Positions 1-8,176 of a stretch of DNA of 64,000 bases are shown here, piece after piece (positions within the stretch are counted from its first letter, which is position 1; each line of letters begins with the position of its first letter). Under the pieces are notes generated by a model, which worked only from the letters and a program-made list of their open reading frames with translations, was not told the origin of the DNA and ran no database searches. Origin of the DNA: Nocardia rhizosphaerihabitans (GTDB lineage: Bacteria > Actinomycetota > Actinomycetes > Mycobacteriales > Mycobacteriaceae); NCBI RefSeq assembly GCF_014646295.1, contig NZ_BMNE01000005.1, positions 411,743 to 475,742 on the forward strand, in the 5' to 3' direction. Position numbers and translations under genes: made by a program.

Positions 1-2
1 GC

Positions 3-68
3 GCCGCAGTCCCCGAGCTCACCAGCCGCGAGAACTGGGCCAGGCTGTACGGCATCGACCCCAGCTGA
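3..68 (+). CDS. 3' end of an upstream gene, possibly amidohydrolase family
   Basis: Only the last 21 codons lie in the window; they end in ENWARLYGIDPS and TGA. A tail of the form N-(A/W)-A-R-L-Y-G-I/L-D is common at the C-terminus of amidohydrolase-2 (TIM-barrel metal hydrolase) proteins, which is the only basis for the suggestion. A strong hairpin follows at once, so this is the real end of a transcription unit. The N-terminus and catalytic residues cannot be seen. Confidence 0.4.
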   Translation, partial: AAVPELTSRENWARLYGIDPS

Positions 69-80
69 GTCCGAAAGCTG

Positions 81-124
81 CACGCCGCGCCGGAATTCGT
101 TCCGGCGCGGCGTGTTTCGTTTTG
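81..124. terminator. Intrinsic terminator, 15-bp perfect stem with TTCG loop
   Basis: The arms at 81-95 and 100-114 are perfectly complementary around a TTCG tetraloop, followed by TTTCGTTTTG on the plus strand. It lies between the ends of two convergent genes and probably serves both. Confidence 0.85.
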
Positions 125-134
125 TGCGACGGGG

Positions 135-1265
135 TCAGCCCACCAGGATCAGCACGAACATCAACAGGAAGACCAGCGCGAGCACCGCGAACGGCAGCGC
201 CATGAACAGCAGACCGGGTGTCTTCTGCGGCTCCGGCCCGATCGCGCCTTTCAGGAAGATGACCGCGGGCGGCTTGTAGTAGACCTTGCTCCCCGGCCCA
301 TGCCCGACCGGAACCTGGATCTCCGCAGGCCCCATCTCCGACAGCCACGGCGTCACCACGCGCACGTGATACTGCCCCGGCCCGACCGGCACATGAGTCT
401 GCCCCCACCGCGCATCCGGCACCGGCTGACCGTTGACGAAGATCTTCGGCTTGACCAGCGCCAGCATGAACGAGATCCACGGATACGACGAATCCACCGT
501 GATCCCAGGCGGATTCGGCCCTTGCCGCGGCGCGCCCTGAGGCGGCTGCCCGAACTGGCCGGGTGCGCCCTGCGGTGGGTAACCGGCCCCGGACTGCCCG
601 AACCGCGGCTGATCGCCCTGAGCCCCGGCGAATCCGTCAAAAGAGCCGGCCCCCGCCGGAGGACGCTGCGGAGGCGGGAATCCCGGCTGCGCGGGTCCAC
701 CCTGCGGCTGGCCGTACCGCTGCGGAGCGCCCTGCGCGGGACCGAGACCGGTTGGCGGAGTGTGTGGTTGGCCGAAAGCGGGGTTATGCGGCTGGCCCGG
801 TGGCGGGATCTGCGGCTGACCGGGGGCCGAAACGGCCGGTCCCGCAGGCGGACGGCCGAATCCGGGTGGCGGCGCGCCGGGGCCGGGCTGGCCGTACCCG
901 GGAGCCGGAGCGCCTGGGCCAGGCTGGCCGAACCCAGGAGAGGGAGTGCCTGGTCCGAAAGGGGGCTGGCCGAATCCGGGTGGCGGCGCGCCTGGGCCCG
1001 GCTGTGCGAAACCAGGAGCTGGAGTCCCGTGCCCCGCAGGCGGCTGACCGAACCCGGGTGGCGCACCGGGCCCGCCGAATCCCGGTGGAGCGACTCCCGG
1101 GCGACCGTGGCCGGGCTGTGGGATGTCCGGCCTGCTCACCGACCACTGGTCGCCGGTGTGGGGCCGGATCAGGCTGGGTTGCGGTGTGCCACCGCCTGTT
1201 TCGCCGACATCGGCGCGAGCCGAATCGGCGGGGTGTGGTGATGGGAAATCGCCGGGGCTACTCAT
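135..1265 (-). CDS. Pro/Gly-rich protein with one C-terminal membrane segment
   Basis: 376 aa. Residues ~40-235 are low complexity, built from imperfect repeats of PPGFGQP type. A globular stretch follows (~245-345, starting near YPWISFMLALVKPKIFVNG), and a single hydrophobic helix of about 24 residues ends the protein. This suggests a tail-anchored protein with a disordered Pro-rich region, or a surface protein. I do not recognise the globular part as a named family. The start is supported by GGGAGGG four bases before ATG. The gene is alone on its strand, downstream of rsgA and separated from it by a long inverted repeat. The repeats leave long open frames in other registers, which I regard as artefacts. 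Confidence 0.75.
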   Translation of the reverse strand: MSSPGDFPSPHPADSARADVGETGGGTPQPSLIRPHTGDQWSVSRPDIPQPGHGRPGVAPPGFGGPGAPPGFGQPPAGHGTPAPGFAQPGPGAPPPGFGQPPFGPGTPSPGFGQPGPGAPAPGYGQPGPGAPPPGFGRPPAGPAVSAPGQPQIPPPGQPHNPAFGQPHTPPTGLGPAQGAPQRYGQPQGGPAQPGFPPPQRPPAGAGSFDGFAGAQGDQPRFGQSGAGYPPQGAPGQFGQPPQGAPRQGPNPPGITVDSSYPWISFMLALVKPKIFVNGQPVPDARWGQTHVPVGPGQYHVRVVTPWLSEMGPAEIQVPVGHGPGSKVYYKPPAVIFLKGAIGPEPQKTPGLLFMALPFAVLALVFLLMFVLILVG

Positions 1266-1355
1266 TCATCCCTCCCGGATAGCGAACCGTGCGCCCGCAC
1301 CCTATCGCGCTACCGCACCCGCGTCCGGGCGAGCGCGGCTCCACCGGATGAACAA

Positions 1356-1416
1356 GATCACCACGCTCTGGTGCGGGTCGGCACTCGGCCGATGCTTACA
1401 CCAGAGCGTGGTGATC
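1356..1416. repeat. 18-bp perfect inverted repeat, likely terminator of rsgA
   Basis: GATCACCACGCTCTGGTG at 1356-1373 is perfectly repeated in reverse complement at 1399-1416, with a 25-nt spacer. Each arm is itself a small hairpin (CACCA...TGGTG). It sits just after the rsgA stop codon on the minus strand and before the Pro/Gly-rich gene, so transcription termination is the simplest role. There is no clear U-tract, so an operator or cruciform is possible. Confidence 0.6.
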
Positions 1417-1431
1417 ATTTGTCCAGGTGGG

Positions 1432-2481
1432 TTAGCGGTGGCCGCGTTCGCGGTATCGGCGGCGCTGTTGTTTGGCGATGGTGCGCCAGGCCTGGGCGCG
1501 TTCGGCGGCGAGGCGCTTGTCGGTGCGGGCCGCCATCCATTCGTTCTCCTTGGCCAGTTTTCGATAGCTCGTCAAGCGGCGTTCGGGGAGGGTGCCGTCG
1601 GCGAGGGCGGCGAGAACCGCGCAGCCGGGTTCGGTCTGGTGCGCGCAGTCGGCGAAACGGCATTCGGCGGCGAGGGATTCGATGTCACTGAATGTCTTGC
1701 CGATGCCCTCGGCCGCGTCGTACAGGCCGATGCCACGCAGTCCCGGAGTGTCGATGAGTGTGCCGCCGCCGGGGAGCGGACGGAGCTCACGGTGCACCGT
1801 GGTGTGGCGGCCCTTGCCGTCTACCGCGCGAACGGCGTTGGTGGCGAACACCTGCGCGCCGAGCAGGGCATTGGCGAGGGTCGATTTGCCCGCACCGGAC
1901 GGGCCGATCAAGGCGACCGTTCCGGTGAGCGAAGCGGTGAGCACATCCAAGCCGACATCGGCGGAGGCACTCACCGCGAGCACCGTGGCCCCGGGTGCGA
2001 CGGCACGTACCTCGTCGAGCGGGATATCCACCGCGGCATCGGCTTTGGTGAGCACGACGACCGGCTGCGCGTTGCTCTCCCACGCCAGGGCGAGCATCCG
2101 CTCGATCCGGCCGAGGTCCACATCACCGTCGGCGGCCGTGCAGATCAGCACGGTGTCGACATTGGCCGCCAGCACCTGGGCGACCGAACGCCCCGACACC
2201 GACGATCGCATGATCGCCGAACGACGCGGCAACAGTTGCCGCACAGTGTGTTCGGCGTCGAGGCCCACCCAGTCGCCGGTACACAGTCCGGTGATATCGC
2301 GCGGACAGGAGGCCCGCGCCGGGCCGCTCGGTGTGACCACATCGCATTCGCTGCGGTCCATCCGGACGATGCGGGCAGGGGTGAGATCGCCGAGCAGCGG
2401 CAGATATTCAGAAGCTACGGCTTCGGTCCAGCCGTAAGGGACGAGCAGGTCGTAGTCGACCATCGGTGTGAAGTCCTTCAT
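1432..2481 (-). CDS. rsgA: Ribosome small-subunit-dependent GTPase RsgA
   Basis: 349 aa. RsgA (YjeQ) is a circularly permuted GTPase that binds the 30S subunit late in assembly. The permuted motif order is visible: G4-like TKAD at ~145-148, Walker A GPSGAGKS at 193-200, and G3 DTPG at 244-247. These are followed by the family's zinc site C-X4-C-X-H-X5-C (C274, C279, H281, C287). The OB-fold lies in the first ~110 residues. ATG at 2481 is used here, but the second Met (codon 7, before VDYDLLVPYGW) matches the usual N-terminus equally well. A small reading frame with a strong ribosome site lies just upstream. Confidence 0.93.
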   Translation of the reverse strand: MKDFTPMVDYDLLVPYGWTEAVASEYLPLLGDLTPARIVRMDRSECDVVTPSGPARASCPRDITGLCTGDWVGLDAEHTVRQLLPRRSAIMRSSVSGRSVAQVLAANVDTVLICTAADGDVDLGRIERMLALAWESNAQPVVVLTKADAAVDIPLDEVRAVAPGATVLAVSASADVGLDVLTASLTGTVALIGPSGAGKSTLANALLGAQVFATNAVRAVDGKGRHTTVHRELRPLPGGGTLIDTPGLRGIGLYDAAEGIGKTFSDIESLAAECRFADCAHQTEPGCAVLAALADGTLPERRLTSYRKLAKENEWMAARTDKRLAAERAQAWRTIAKQQRRRYRERGHR

Positions 2482-2505
2482 CGGGCGCCGAACCCGACAA
2501 CGGGT

Positions 2506-2598
2506 TCAGCGAGTAGAGGTGATGTCCGGAGCGGCCAGGGCGGGCGCGCAATCGCGCTCCCCGGGCACGGCAATCCACACGGCTGTACTCACGGACAT
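2506..2598 (-). CDS. Candidate 30-codon upstream ORF before rsgA
   Basis: ATG at 2598, or GTG two codons later, is preceded by GGAGAGGAGGTGG, one of the strongest Shine-Dalgarno sequences in the window. The frame encodes about 30 residues with one Cys and ends 25 bp before the rsgA start. No family is recognised. It could be a translated leader influencing rsgA, or the site could be fortuitous. Confidence 0.35.
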   Translation of the reverse strand: MSVSTAVWIAVPGERDCAPALAAPDITSTR

Positions 2599-2707
2599 CC
2601 ACCTCCTCTCCAACGTTGCTCCCACTGTGCCGCACACCCGCGACACCGCACAACTGATTTATGCCGCCGAGGGCTGACGAATCAGGTCCCGGTGGCGTCG
2701 ACGCAGG

Positions 2708-3235
2708 TTACGGGACGACGATCTCGGTGGAGGCGGGCAGACTCGGACGGTCGGTGCGCACGGTGAGCTGGAACCGGCCGGGGCCGGTGGGGGCGACCAC
2801 CTGGAACGGATAGGTGCTGTTGTGGCTGGCGGGAACGAAATGCGTCATGGAGCCGGTGGCACCGTTGTCCAGGTTCCGCCAGTCGACGATGACATTCACA
2901 TCGCACGTCAGCAGAGCAGGAGCCATGTTGCCGAGCAGGCCCTGCGAGATGCGCAGCGAGATGCTGTGGGTGGCACCGGGCGCCACGCTCGGGGAGTTGA
3001 GCGGTCCGTCGAACGCGGTGCCGCCCACGTTCACGAGGCCGAAGCAGACGCCGTTGCCGAGCGTGGGCACCGGGGCCGTGCGCAGTTCGTTCATGACGCA
3101 GGAGCGGGGGCCGACGTTGGACGCGCCGAGCTGACAGGTGTCATCGGCGTTGGCGGTGCCCGGCACGGCCAGGCATAGTGCACTGCCGGCGAGGATGGCG
3201 GCAGCGGTGGACGCGAAACTCGTTCGTAAGGTCAC
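2708..3235 (-). CDS. Secreted protein of unknown function
   Basis: 175 aa. A Sec signal peptide is clear: basic start MTLRTS, a hydrophobic core to ~residue 25, and likely cleavage after ANA at ~30 giving mature DDTCQLG. Four Cys in the mature part could form two disulfides. The rest looks like a beta-rich exported domain, with no lipobox and no membrane anchor. It is a single minus-strand gene between rsgA and glfT1, separated from glfT1 by 57 bp. No family is recognised. Confidence 0.7.
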   Translation of the reverse strand: MTLRTSFASTAAAILAGSALCLAVPGTANADDTCQLGASNVGPRSCVMNELRTAPVPTLGNGVCFGLVNVGGTAFDGPLNSPSVAPGATHSISLRISQGLLGNMAPALLTCDVNVIVDWRNLDNGATGSMTHFVPASHNSTYPFQVVAPTGPGRFQLTVRTDRPSLPASTEIVVP

Positions 3236-3292
3236 TTACCGATCCTAGGTTGCGAGATCGCCAGGACTACCCCCTATTTCTGGGGGCTCCGC

Positions 3293-4393
3293 CTAGTCCG
3301 GTTTGCCGAACTGTTCGTTCCGGCCGAGCGAGCGCAGCCGGAACCATTCCTTCAGGCCGGCCGGGTCGCGACGGGTCACCAGGAAGAACCAGGAGAATCG
3401 AATCCACTCCTGCGGCAGCAACTTGCGCATACCGGGCTGCGACATCAGATAGCCGCGGTTGCGGTAGGTGAAGTAGCGCTTGACCGGGTCGTCCGGGTAC
3501 TGGGTGTGCATCCGCCCGCCCAGGATCGGCTTGAATTCCTCGGCGCCGTTGGGATGCAGGTAGGCGGTCTGCAGGCAGGTGCCGAAGGGCAGCCCGGAGC
3601 GGACCAGGCGGCGATGCACCTCCACCTCGTCGCCGCGTACGAACAGCCGCAGGTCGGGCACACCGATCAGATCCACGGCCTTCGCCGAGATCAGCGCGCC
3701 GTTGAACAGCGAGGCGATGCCGGGTAGGAAGTCCTCGTCACCGAGCTCGGAGCGCAGCCGTCGCCACACCACGCCACGGCGCAGGGGGAACGCGAGCCGG
3801 TCGGGTTCGTCGATATCGCAGACCACCGGCGATACCTCGACCAGGTTGTGCCTGCGCGCGCAATCGATCAGCGTCGCGAGCACTTCGGGCCCGTCGGGGC
3901 GGCCGTCGTCGTCGGCCAGCCACACCCAATCCGCGCCCTGGGTAAGCGCGTGCAGCATGCCGAGGGCGAAACCACCGGCGCCGCCCAGATTGTGCCGTGA
4001 ACCCAGGTAGGTGGCCTCGATCGGCTGCTGCGCGACCAGTTCGGCCACCGCGTCCTCGTTGGCATTGTCGACGACGATCAGATGGTCGACCGGACGTGAC
4101 TGCGAGGCGAGGACCTTCAGTGATTCGGCGAGGAGCTCACGGCGCTTGTGGGTGACGACCACCGCGATGATCCGCGCGCTCGGCCCGGTCTCGGTCGTGA
4201 TGTCGGCGGGTTCGGCGCCTGCGGGCAGTTCCGCGTCGTCAGCCAGCGCGACGACCTGCGCGGGCGCCGGTTCGTCGGGCAGCACCGCGTCATCGGCCAG
4301 GGCAGCGGCGGGCTCTGCGGGTGCCTCGGTCGCCTCGAGGCGATCGGTCATGCTGAACCCACCCGGCACCGGCTTCCCGTGGTCGTCGCTCAT
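3293..4393 (-). CDS. glfT1: Galactofuranosyltransferase GlfT1 (starts cell-wall galactan)
   Basis: 366 aa. A GT-2 family glycosyltransferase that in mycobacteria adds the first galactofuranose units to the decaprenyl-linked linker of arabinogalactan, at the inner face of the membrane. The GT-A fold is seen from ~75 (IIAVVVTHKRRELL), with NLGGAGGF and the metal-binding DDD in WLADDDGRPDG. The first ~70 residues are an acidic, Ala/Pro-rich extension absent from the family core, so the real start may be the Met at codon 15 or later. ATG overlaps the wzt stop as ATGA, so the two are translationally coupled. It is the last gene of the wzm-wzt-glfT1 operon, the same set as Rv3783-Rv3781. Confidence 0.9.
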   Translation of the reverse strand: MSDDHGKPVPGGFSMTDRLEATEAPAEPAAALADDAVLPDEPAPAQVVALADDAELPAGAEPADITTETGPSARIIAVVVTHKRRELLAESLKVLASQSRPVDHLIVVDNANEDAVAELVAQQPIEATYLGSRHNLGGAGGFALGMLHALTQGADWVWLADDDGRPDGPEVLATLIDCARRHNLVEVSPVVCDIDEPDRLAFPLRRGVVWRRLRSELGDEDFLPGIASLFNGALISAKAVDLIGVPDLRLFVRGDEVEVHRRLVRSGLPFGTCLQTAYLHPNGAEEFKPILGGRMHTQYPDDPVKRYFTYRNRGYLMSQPGMRKLLPQEWIRFSWFFLVTRRDPAGLKEWFRLRSLGRNEQFGKPD

Positions 4394-5232
4394 GCCTGGT
4401 TCTGCTCCAGTTCTCGTTCGCCGCCTGCGCCCGCTGCGCCCTCGGTCTCCAGCTCGCGCAGCACCTGTGCCACGTGATTACCCGCGTCGGGACCCTCGTA
4501 CGCGCGCACGACTTCCTCGATCCCGCCCTGCAGCCGGATCTGGCCGTGGTCGACCCACATCGCGGTGTCGCACAGCTGGGCGAGGAACTCGTTGGAATGG
4601 CTGGCGAAGACGAGGATGCCCGAGCGCGCGACCAGCGACTGCAGCCGCGTGCGCGCCTTCTTCATGAACTCGGCGTCGACCGCGCCGATGCCCTCGTCGA
4701 GCAGCAGGATCTCGGGGTCGATCGAGGTGACGACGCCCATCGCCAGGCGCACCCGCATGCCGGTGGAGTAGGTGCGCAGCGGCATCGACAGGTACTCGCC
4801 GAGCTCGGTGAAGTCGGCGATCTCGTCGATCTTGGACATCATCTGCTTGCGGGTCTGCCCGAGGAACAGGCCGCGGATGATGATGTTCTCGTAGCCGGAG
4901 ATCTCCGGGTCCATACCGACGCCGAGGTCGAACACGGGCGCCACCCGGCCGCGGATGCGCGCGCTGCCGCGGGAGGGTTCGTAGATGCCCGACAGCAGCC
5001 GCAGCAGCGTCGACTTGCCCGCGCCGTTGTGGCCGACCAGGCCGATCCGGTCGCCTTCCTTGAGCGAGAGGTTGATGTCACGCAGCGCCTCGACGACGAC
5101 CACATCGGAGCTGTTGCGCCCGATCGCGCCGCCAGCCTTGCCGAGGAACGCTTTCTTCAGCGACCGCGACTTGGCGTCGAAGATGGGGAACTCGACCCAC
5201 GCCTGCTGGGTTTCGATACTCACACGGCTCAT
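4390..5232 (-). CDS. wzt: Galactan/polysaccharide ABC exporter ATPase (Wzt type)
   Basis: 280 aa from the chosen ATG. ATPase subunit of the ABC-2 exporter thought to flip lipid-linked galactan. Motifs: Walker A GHNGAGKST, signature STGMRVRLAMG, Walker B ILLLDEGIGAVD, and switch His in FASHSNE. There is no C-terminal glycan-binding domain, unlike O-antigen Wzt proteins that read chain termini. The frame is open 13 codons further, but ATG at 5232 is preferred because AGGAGC, overlapping the wzm stop codon, sits at good distance before it and the protein then starts at the conserved SIETQQAWVEFP. It overlaps glfT1 by 4 bp. Confidence 0.9.
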   Translation of the reverse strand: MSRVSIETQQAWVEFPIFDAKSRSLKKAFLGKAGGAIGRNSSDVVVVEALRDINLSLKEGDRIGLVGHNGAGKSTLLRLLSGIYEPSRGSARIRGRVAPVFDLGVGMDPEISGYENIIIRGLFLGQTRKQMMSKIDEIADFTELGEYLSMPLRTYSTGMRVRLAMGVVTSIDPEILLLDEGIGAVDAEFMKKARTRLQSLVARSGILVFASHSNEFLAQLCDTAMWVDHGQIRLQGGIEEVVRAYEGPDAGNHVAQVLRELETEGAAGAGGERELEQNQA

Positions 5233-5245
5233 CGGGAGTCTGCTC

Positions 5246-6223
5246 CTAAACCCAGTACGGGACGCGGGCACGGTACTGCTTGAGCGCCAGGATCGCGACG
5301 ATCCAGCCGACCACCGTGATCGCGCCGACGATCGCCCAGTGATGCCACTCCGACGGCTCGCCGAGCAGCGGCGCGCGCACGATCTCCAGGTAGTGGAAGG
5401 TGGGGACGATCTCGATCAGCTTGGCCCGGTCGCTCATGCCGCCGACCGAGTTCTCCAGCGCCTTCGTCGACCACATGACCGGGGTCAGCACGAACAGCAT
5501 CAGCGTCATCGAGCCGAGGATCGGGGCGATATCGCGGTAGCGGGTGGAGAAGATGCCGAACACGATCGACACCCACATGGCGTTGAGGAACAGCAGGAGG
5601 ATCGCGGGGAAGACCAGCAGGATCGACCAGTTCAGGTCACGCCAGATCGAGAACGCGGCCACCAGCACGGCGTAGATCGCCGCGTTGTGGATGAAGAACA
5701 GGAACTGCCGCCACACCAGCCGGTATACGTGCACGCTCAGCGCCGACGGCAGCTGTTTGATCAGGCCCTCGTTGGCGATGAAGACATCGGAACCCTCGAG
5801 GATCGAGGCCTGGATGACGTTCCACACGATCAGGCCGACCGTCACATACGGCAGGTACTCGCTGATCGGCTGATCGAGCAGCGTCGAATACAGCAGACCC
5901 ATCGCCAGCGCCTGCAGCCCGGTCGCGATGGTGATCCAGAACGGGCCGAGCACCGAACGGCGGTACCGCTGCTTGATGTCCTGCCAGCCCAGCGACAGCC
6001 ATAGCTCGCGCTGATGGAAGCCGTCGCGCATGTCCTTGAACGCGCGCGTGAACGTCTGCGAATCCGACACGATCGGCGGCGCGACCTCGGCCACGGCCTC
6101 GGTCACCGGGGAGTTGTCGTCGGAATGCACGGGGCTCTCTTCGGTACGCGCGTCACTCCGGTCGGAGACCGAATCGGGACGAGCGGCAGCTGCGGGCACG
6201 GTCCCCGACCTTACAGGGTGCAT
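5246..6223 (-). CDS. wzm: Galactan/polysaccharide ABC exporter permease (Wzm type)
   Basis: 325 aa. ABC-2 transporter permease with six predicted membrane helices from ~90 onward and the amphipathic GWQDIKQRYRRSVLGPFW entry helix typical of Wzm/TagG. The first ~65 residues are hydrophilic and poorly conserved in type. No ribosome site precedes ATG 6223, and a GTG about 31 codons in is an alternative. It is first in the operon with wzt and glfT1; bpa lies 23 bp upstream on the same strand, so bpa may head the transcript. Confidence 0.88.
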   Translation of the reverse strand: MHPVRSGTVPAAAARPDSVSDRSDARTEESPVHSDDNSPVTEAVAEVAPPIVSDSQTFTRAFKDMRDGFHQRELWLSLGWQDIKQRYRRSVLGPFWITIATGLQALAMGLLYSTLLDQPISEYLPYVTVGLIVWNVIQASILEGSDVFIANEGLIKQLPSALSVHVYRLVWRQFLFFIHNAAIYAVLVAAFSIWRDLNWSILLVFPAILLLFLNAMWVSIVFGIFSTRYRDIAPILGSMTLMLFVLTPVMWSTKALENSVGGMSDRAKLIEIVPTFHYLEIVRAPLLGEPSEWHHWAIVGAITVVGWIVAILALKQYRARVPYWV

Positions 6224-6246
6224 CGATGGCCGGTACGGCGTGTTCG

Positions 6247-6834
6247 CTACAGGTACTGCCCACCCCCGACGTGGCCACCGGCCTTGTGATCACCCGCGTG
6301 CATGCCGGGCGGCAAGGCGCCCTGACGCATCTGTTCCAGCTGCGCGCGGGCGGCCATCTGCTGGGCGAACAGCGCGGTCTGGATGCCGTGAAACAGGCCT
6401 TCGAGCCAGCCGACCAGCTGGGCCTGGGCGATCCGCAGTTCGGCGTCCGACGGTACCGACTCGTCGGTGAACGGCAGGGTGAGCCGCTCCAGTTCCTCGC
6501 GCAGTTCGGGGGCGAGGCCCTGCTCGAGCTCGCGGACCGAGGACTTGTGGATCTCCTTGAGCCTGGTCCGGCTCGCGTCGTCGAGCGGAGCCGCCCGCAC
6601 CTCCTCGAGCAGCTGCTTGATCATGGTGCCGATGCGCATCACCTTGGCGGGCTGCTCGACCATGTCGGCCAGCGACTCACCCCCGTCGGCGTCGTCGGTG
6701 GCGGGCTTCTCGTCGTCGGGCACGACCTGTCCGGTGAACGTGGAACCGCCGTTCTGGTCGGCGGGCACGGTGAGCGGACGGCCGTCGGGACCGATCACGA
6801 CGATGGATTCCGGTACATCCTCCGAGTGCGTCAT
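6247..6834 (-). CDS. bpa: Bacterial proteasome activator Bpa/PafE
   Basis: 195 aa. Bpa forms a dodecameric ring that docks on the 20S proteasome and opens its gate without ATP, feeding in unfolded or specific substrates. The decisive feature is the C-terminal GQYL, the activator tail that inserts into the proteasome alpha ring. The middle (~60-165) is a helical region as in Rv3780 (PafE), flanked by a flexible acidic N-terminus and a Gly/His-rich linker to the tail. It is immediately upstream of wzm, the same neighbour as in mycobacteria. Its presence implies that the genome encodes a 20S proteasome. Confidence 0.9.
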   Translation of the reverse strand: MTHSEDVPESIVVIGPDGRPLTVPADQNGGSTFTGQVVPDDEKPATDDADGGESLADMVEQPAKVMRIGTMIKQLLEEVRAAPLDDASRTRLKEIHKSSVRELEQGLAPELREELERLTLPFTDESVPSDAELRIAQAQLVGWLEGLFHGIQTALFAQQMAARAQLEQMRQGALPPGMHAGDHKAGGHVGGGQYL

Positions 6835-6920
6835 ATCCCCATCATTGCGTGTGTGCCGGGTTCGCGCTAAAACCCCGACGCGGTTACACCGGGACGCCCG
6901 CTGCCCTTAAAGTGGCCACC

Positions 6921-8123
6921 ATGACTTATGACGTCGCGAGGGTTCGGGGCCTGATACCGTCCCTGGGCGACGGCTGGATTCATCTGGACCCGCAGGCGGG
7001 GATGCTCGTTCCCGATTCGGTATCGCGTGCCGTCTCAACGGGTTTCCGCACCTCCTCGTTTTCCCACATCGGCCGCCACGGTGCGGCGACCCGCAGCGGT
7101 GCGATCCTCGACGCCGCGCGTTCGGCGGTCGCCGATCTGGTCGGTGGAGATCCGGCCGGCGTCGTGCTCGGACCCGATCGCGCGGTGCTGCTGGCCTGGC
7201 TGGCGGAATCGCTGAGTTCCCGGCTCGGTCTCGGCACCGGCATCGTGCTGTCCCGGCTCGACGACGAGGCCAATGTCGCCCCGTGGCTGCGCATCGCCAA
7301 CCGCTACGGCGCGCATGTGCGCTGGGCCGAGGTCGAGATCGAGACCTGCGAGATGCCGTCCTGGCAGTTCGAGGAGCTCATCGGCCCGACCGCGCGCCTG
7401 GTGGCGCTCACCGCCGCGTCCCCGATCGTCGGCTCGGCGCCCGCGGTCCGGGTGGCCGCCGACCGCGTGCACGACGTGGGCGGACTGCTGGTCGCCGACG
7501 CGTTCGGCGCCGCACCGTACGCGCTGATCGATATCGACGAACTCAACGCCGACGTGGTCGCGCTGAGCGCGCCGTCCTGGGGCGGACCGCAGGTGGGCGC
7601 GCTGGTTTTCCGTGACCCCGCGTTCCTCGACCGCATCCCGTCGATGTCGCTCAACCCCTATGCCAAGGGTGCTGAACGGCTCGAGGTCGGCGGGCATCAG
7701 TACGCGCTGCTGGCCGGGCTCACCGAGTCGATCGATTTCCTCGCCGGGCTCGACGAACGCGCCCGCGGTACCCGCCGCGAACGGCTCGAGATGTCGATCA
7801 CCTCGCTGCAGGACTACCACGACCAGCTGTTCGACCACCTGATGCAGGTGCTCGAGAAGGTCGAGAACCTCACCGTGATCGGCCGCGCCTCCACCCGCAT
7901 CCCCACCGTCAGTTTCACGATGGCGGGCATGCAAGCGGAGAAGGTGGCGGCCAAGCTGGCCGACAACCGGATCGGCACGGTCTCCGGCGTGCACGGCGGC
8001 AGCCGATTACTCGACGCGCTCGGTGTCAACGACGAGGGGGGCGCCGTCACCATCGGTCTGGCGCCGTACACCACGCGCTACGAGATCGACCAGCTCGGAC
8101 GCGCGCTGAGCTCGCTCGAATAA
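6921..8123 (+). CDS. NifS-like class-V aminotransferase fold, PLP lysine missing
   Basis: 400 aa. The sequence follows the cysteine desulfurase/isopenicillin epimerase fold end to end and matches the Rv3778c type by position next to bpa. The Asp that holds the PLP pyridine is present (LLVADAFGAAPYALIDI). In the usual S-x-H-K-x-x-G-P block, however, the protein reads SAPSWGGPQVG, so Ser219 sits where the Schiff-base Lys should be and Pro replaces His. Classic PLP chemistry is therefore unlikely, and a binding or regulatory role is possible. ATG at 6921 (MTYDVARVRG) is preferred; an open frame extends 24 codons upstream. It is divergent from bpa. Confidence 0.85.
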   Translation: MTYDVARVRGLIPSLGDGWIHLDPQAGMLVPDSVSRAVSTGFRTSSFSHIGRHGAATRSGAILDAARSAVADLVGGDPAGVVLGPDRAVLLAWLAESLSSRLGLGTGIVLSRLDDEANVAPWLRIANRYGAHVRWAEVEIETCEMPSWQFEELIGPTARLVALTAASPIVGSAPAVRVAADRVHDVGGLLVADAFGAAPYALIDIDELNADVVALSAPSWGGPQVGALVFRDPAFLDRIPSMSLNPYAKGAERLEVGGHQYALLAGLTESIDFLAGLDERARGTRRERLEMSITSLQDYHDQLFDHLMQVLEKVENLTVIGRASTRIPTVSFTMAGMQAEKVAAKLADNRIGTVSGVHGGSRLLDALGVNDEGGAVTIGLAPYTTRYEIDQLGRALSSLE

Positions 8124-8176
8124 CCTGCGCCGGATTCTCGACGGCCGCGACGATCGGTGAACGCCCAGCGCGGTTC

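Noticed and set aside
300..1241. Overlapping frames on both strands opposite or alongside the Pro/Gly-rich gene
   Set aside because: Repeats of CCGGGT-type codons keep all frames open; only the frame with a ribosome site and terminal membrane helix is kept.
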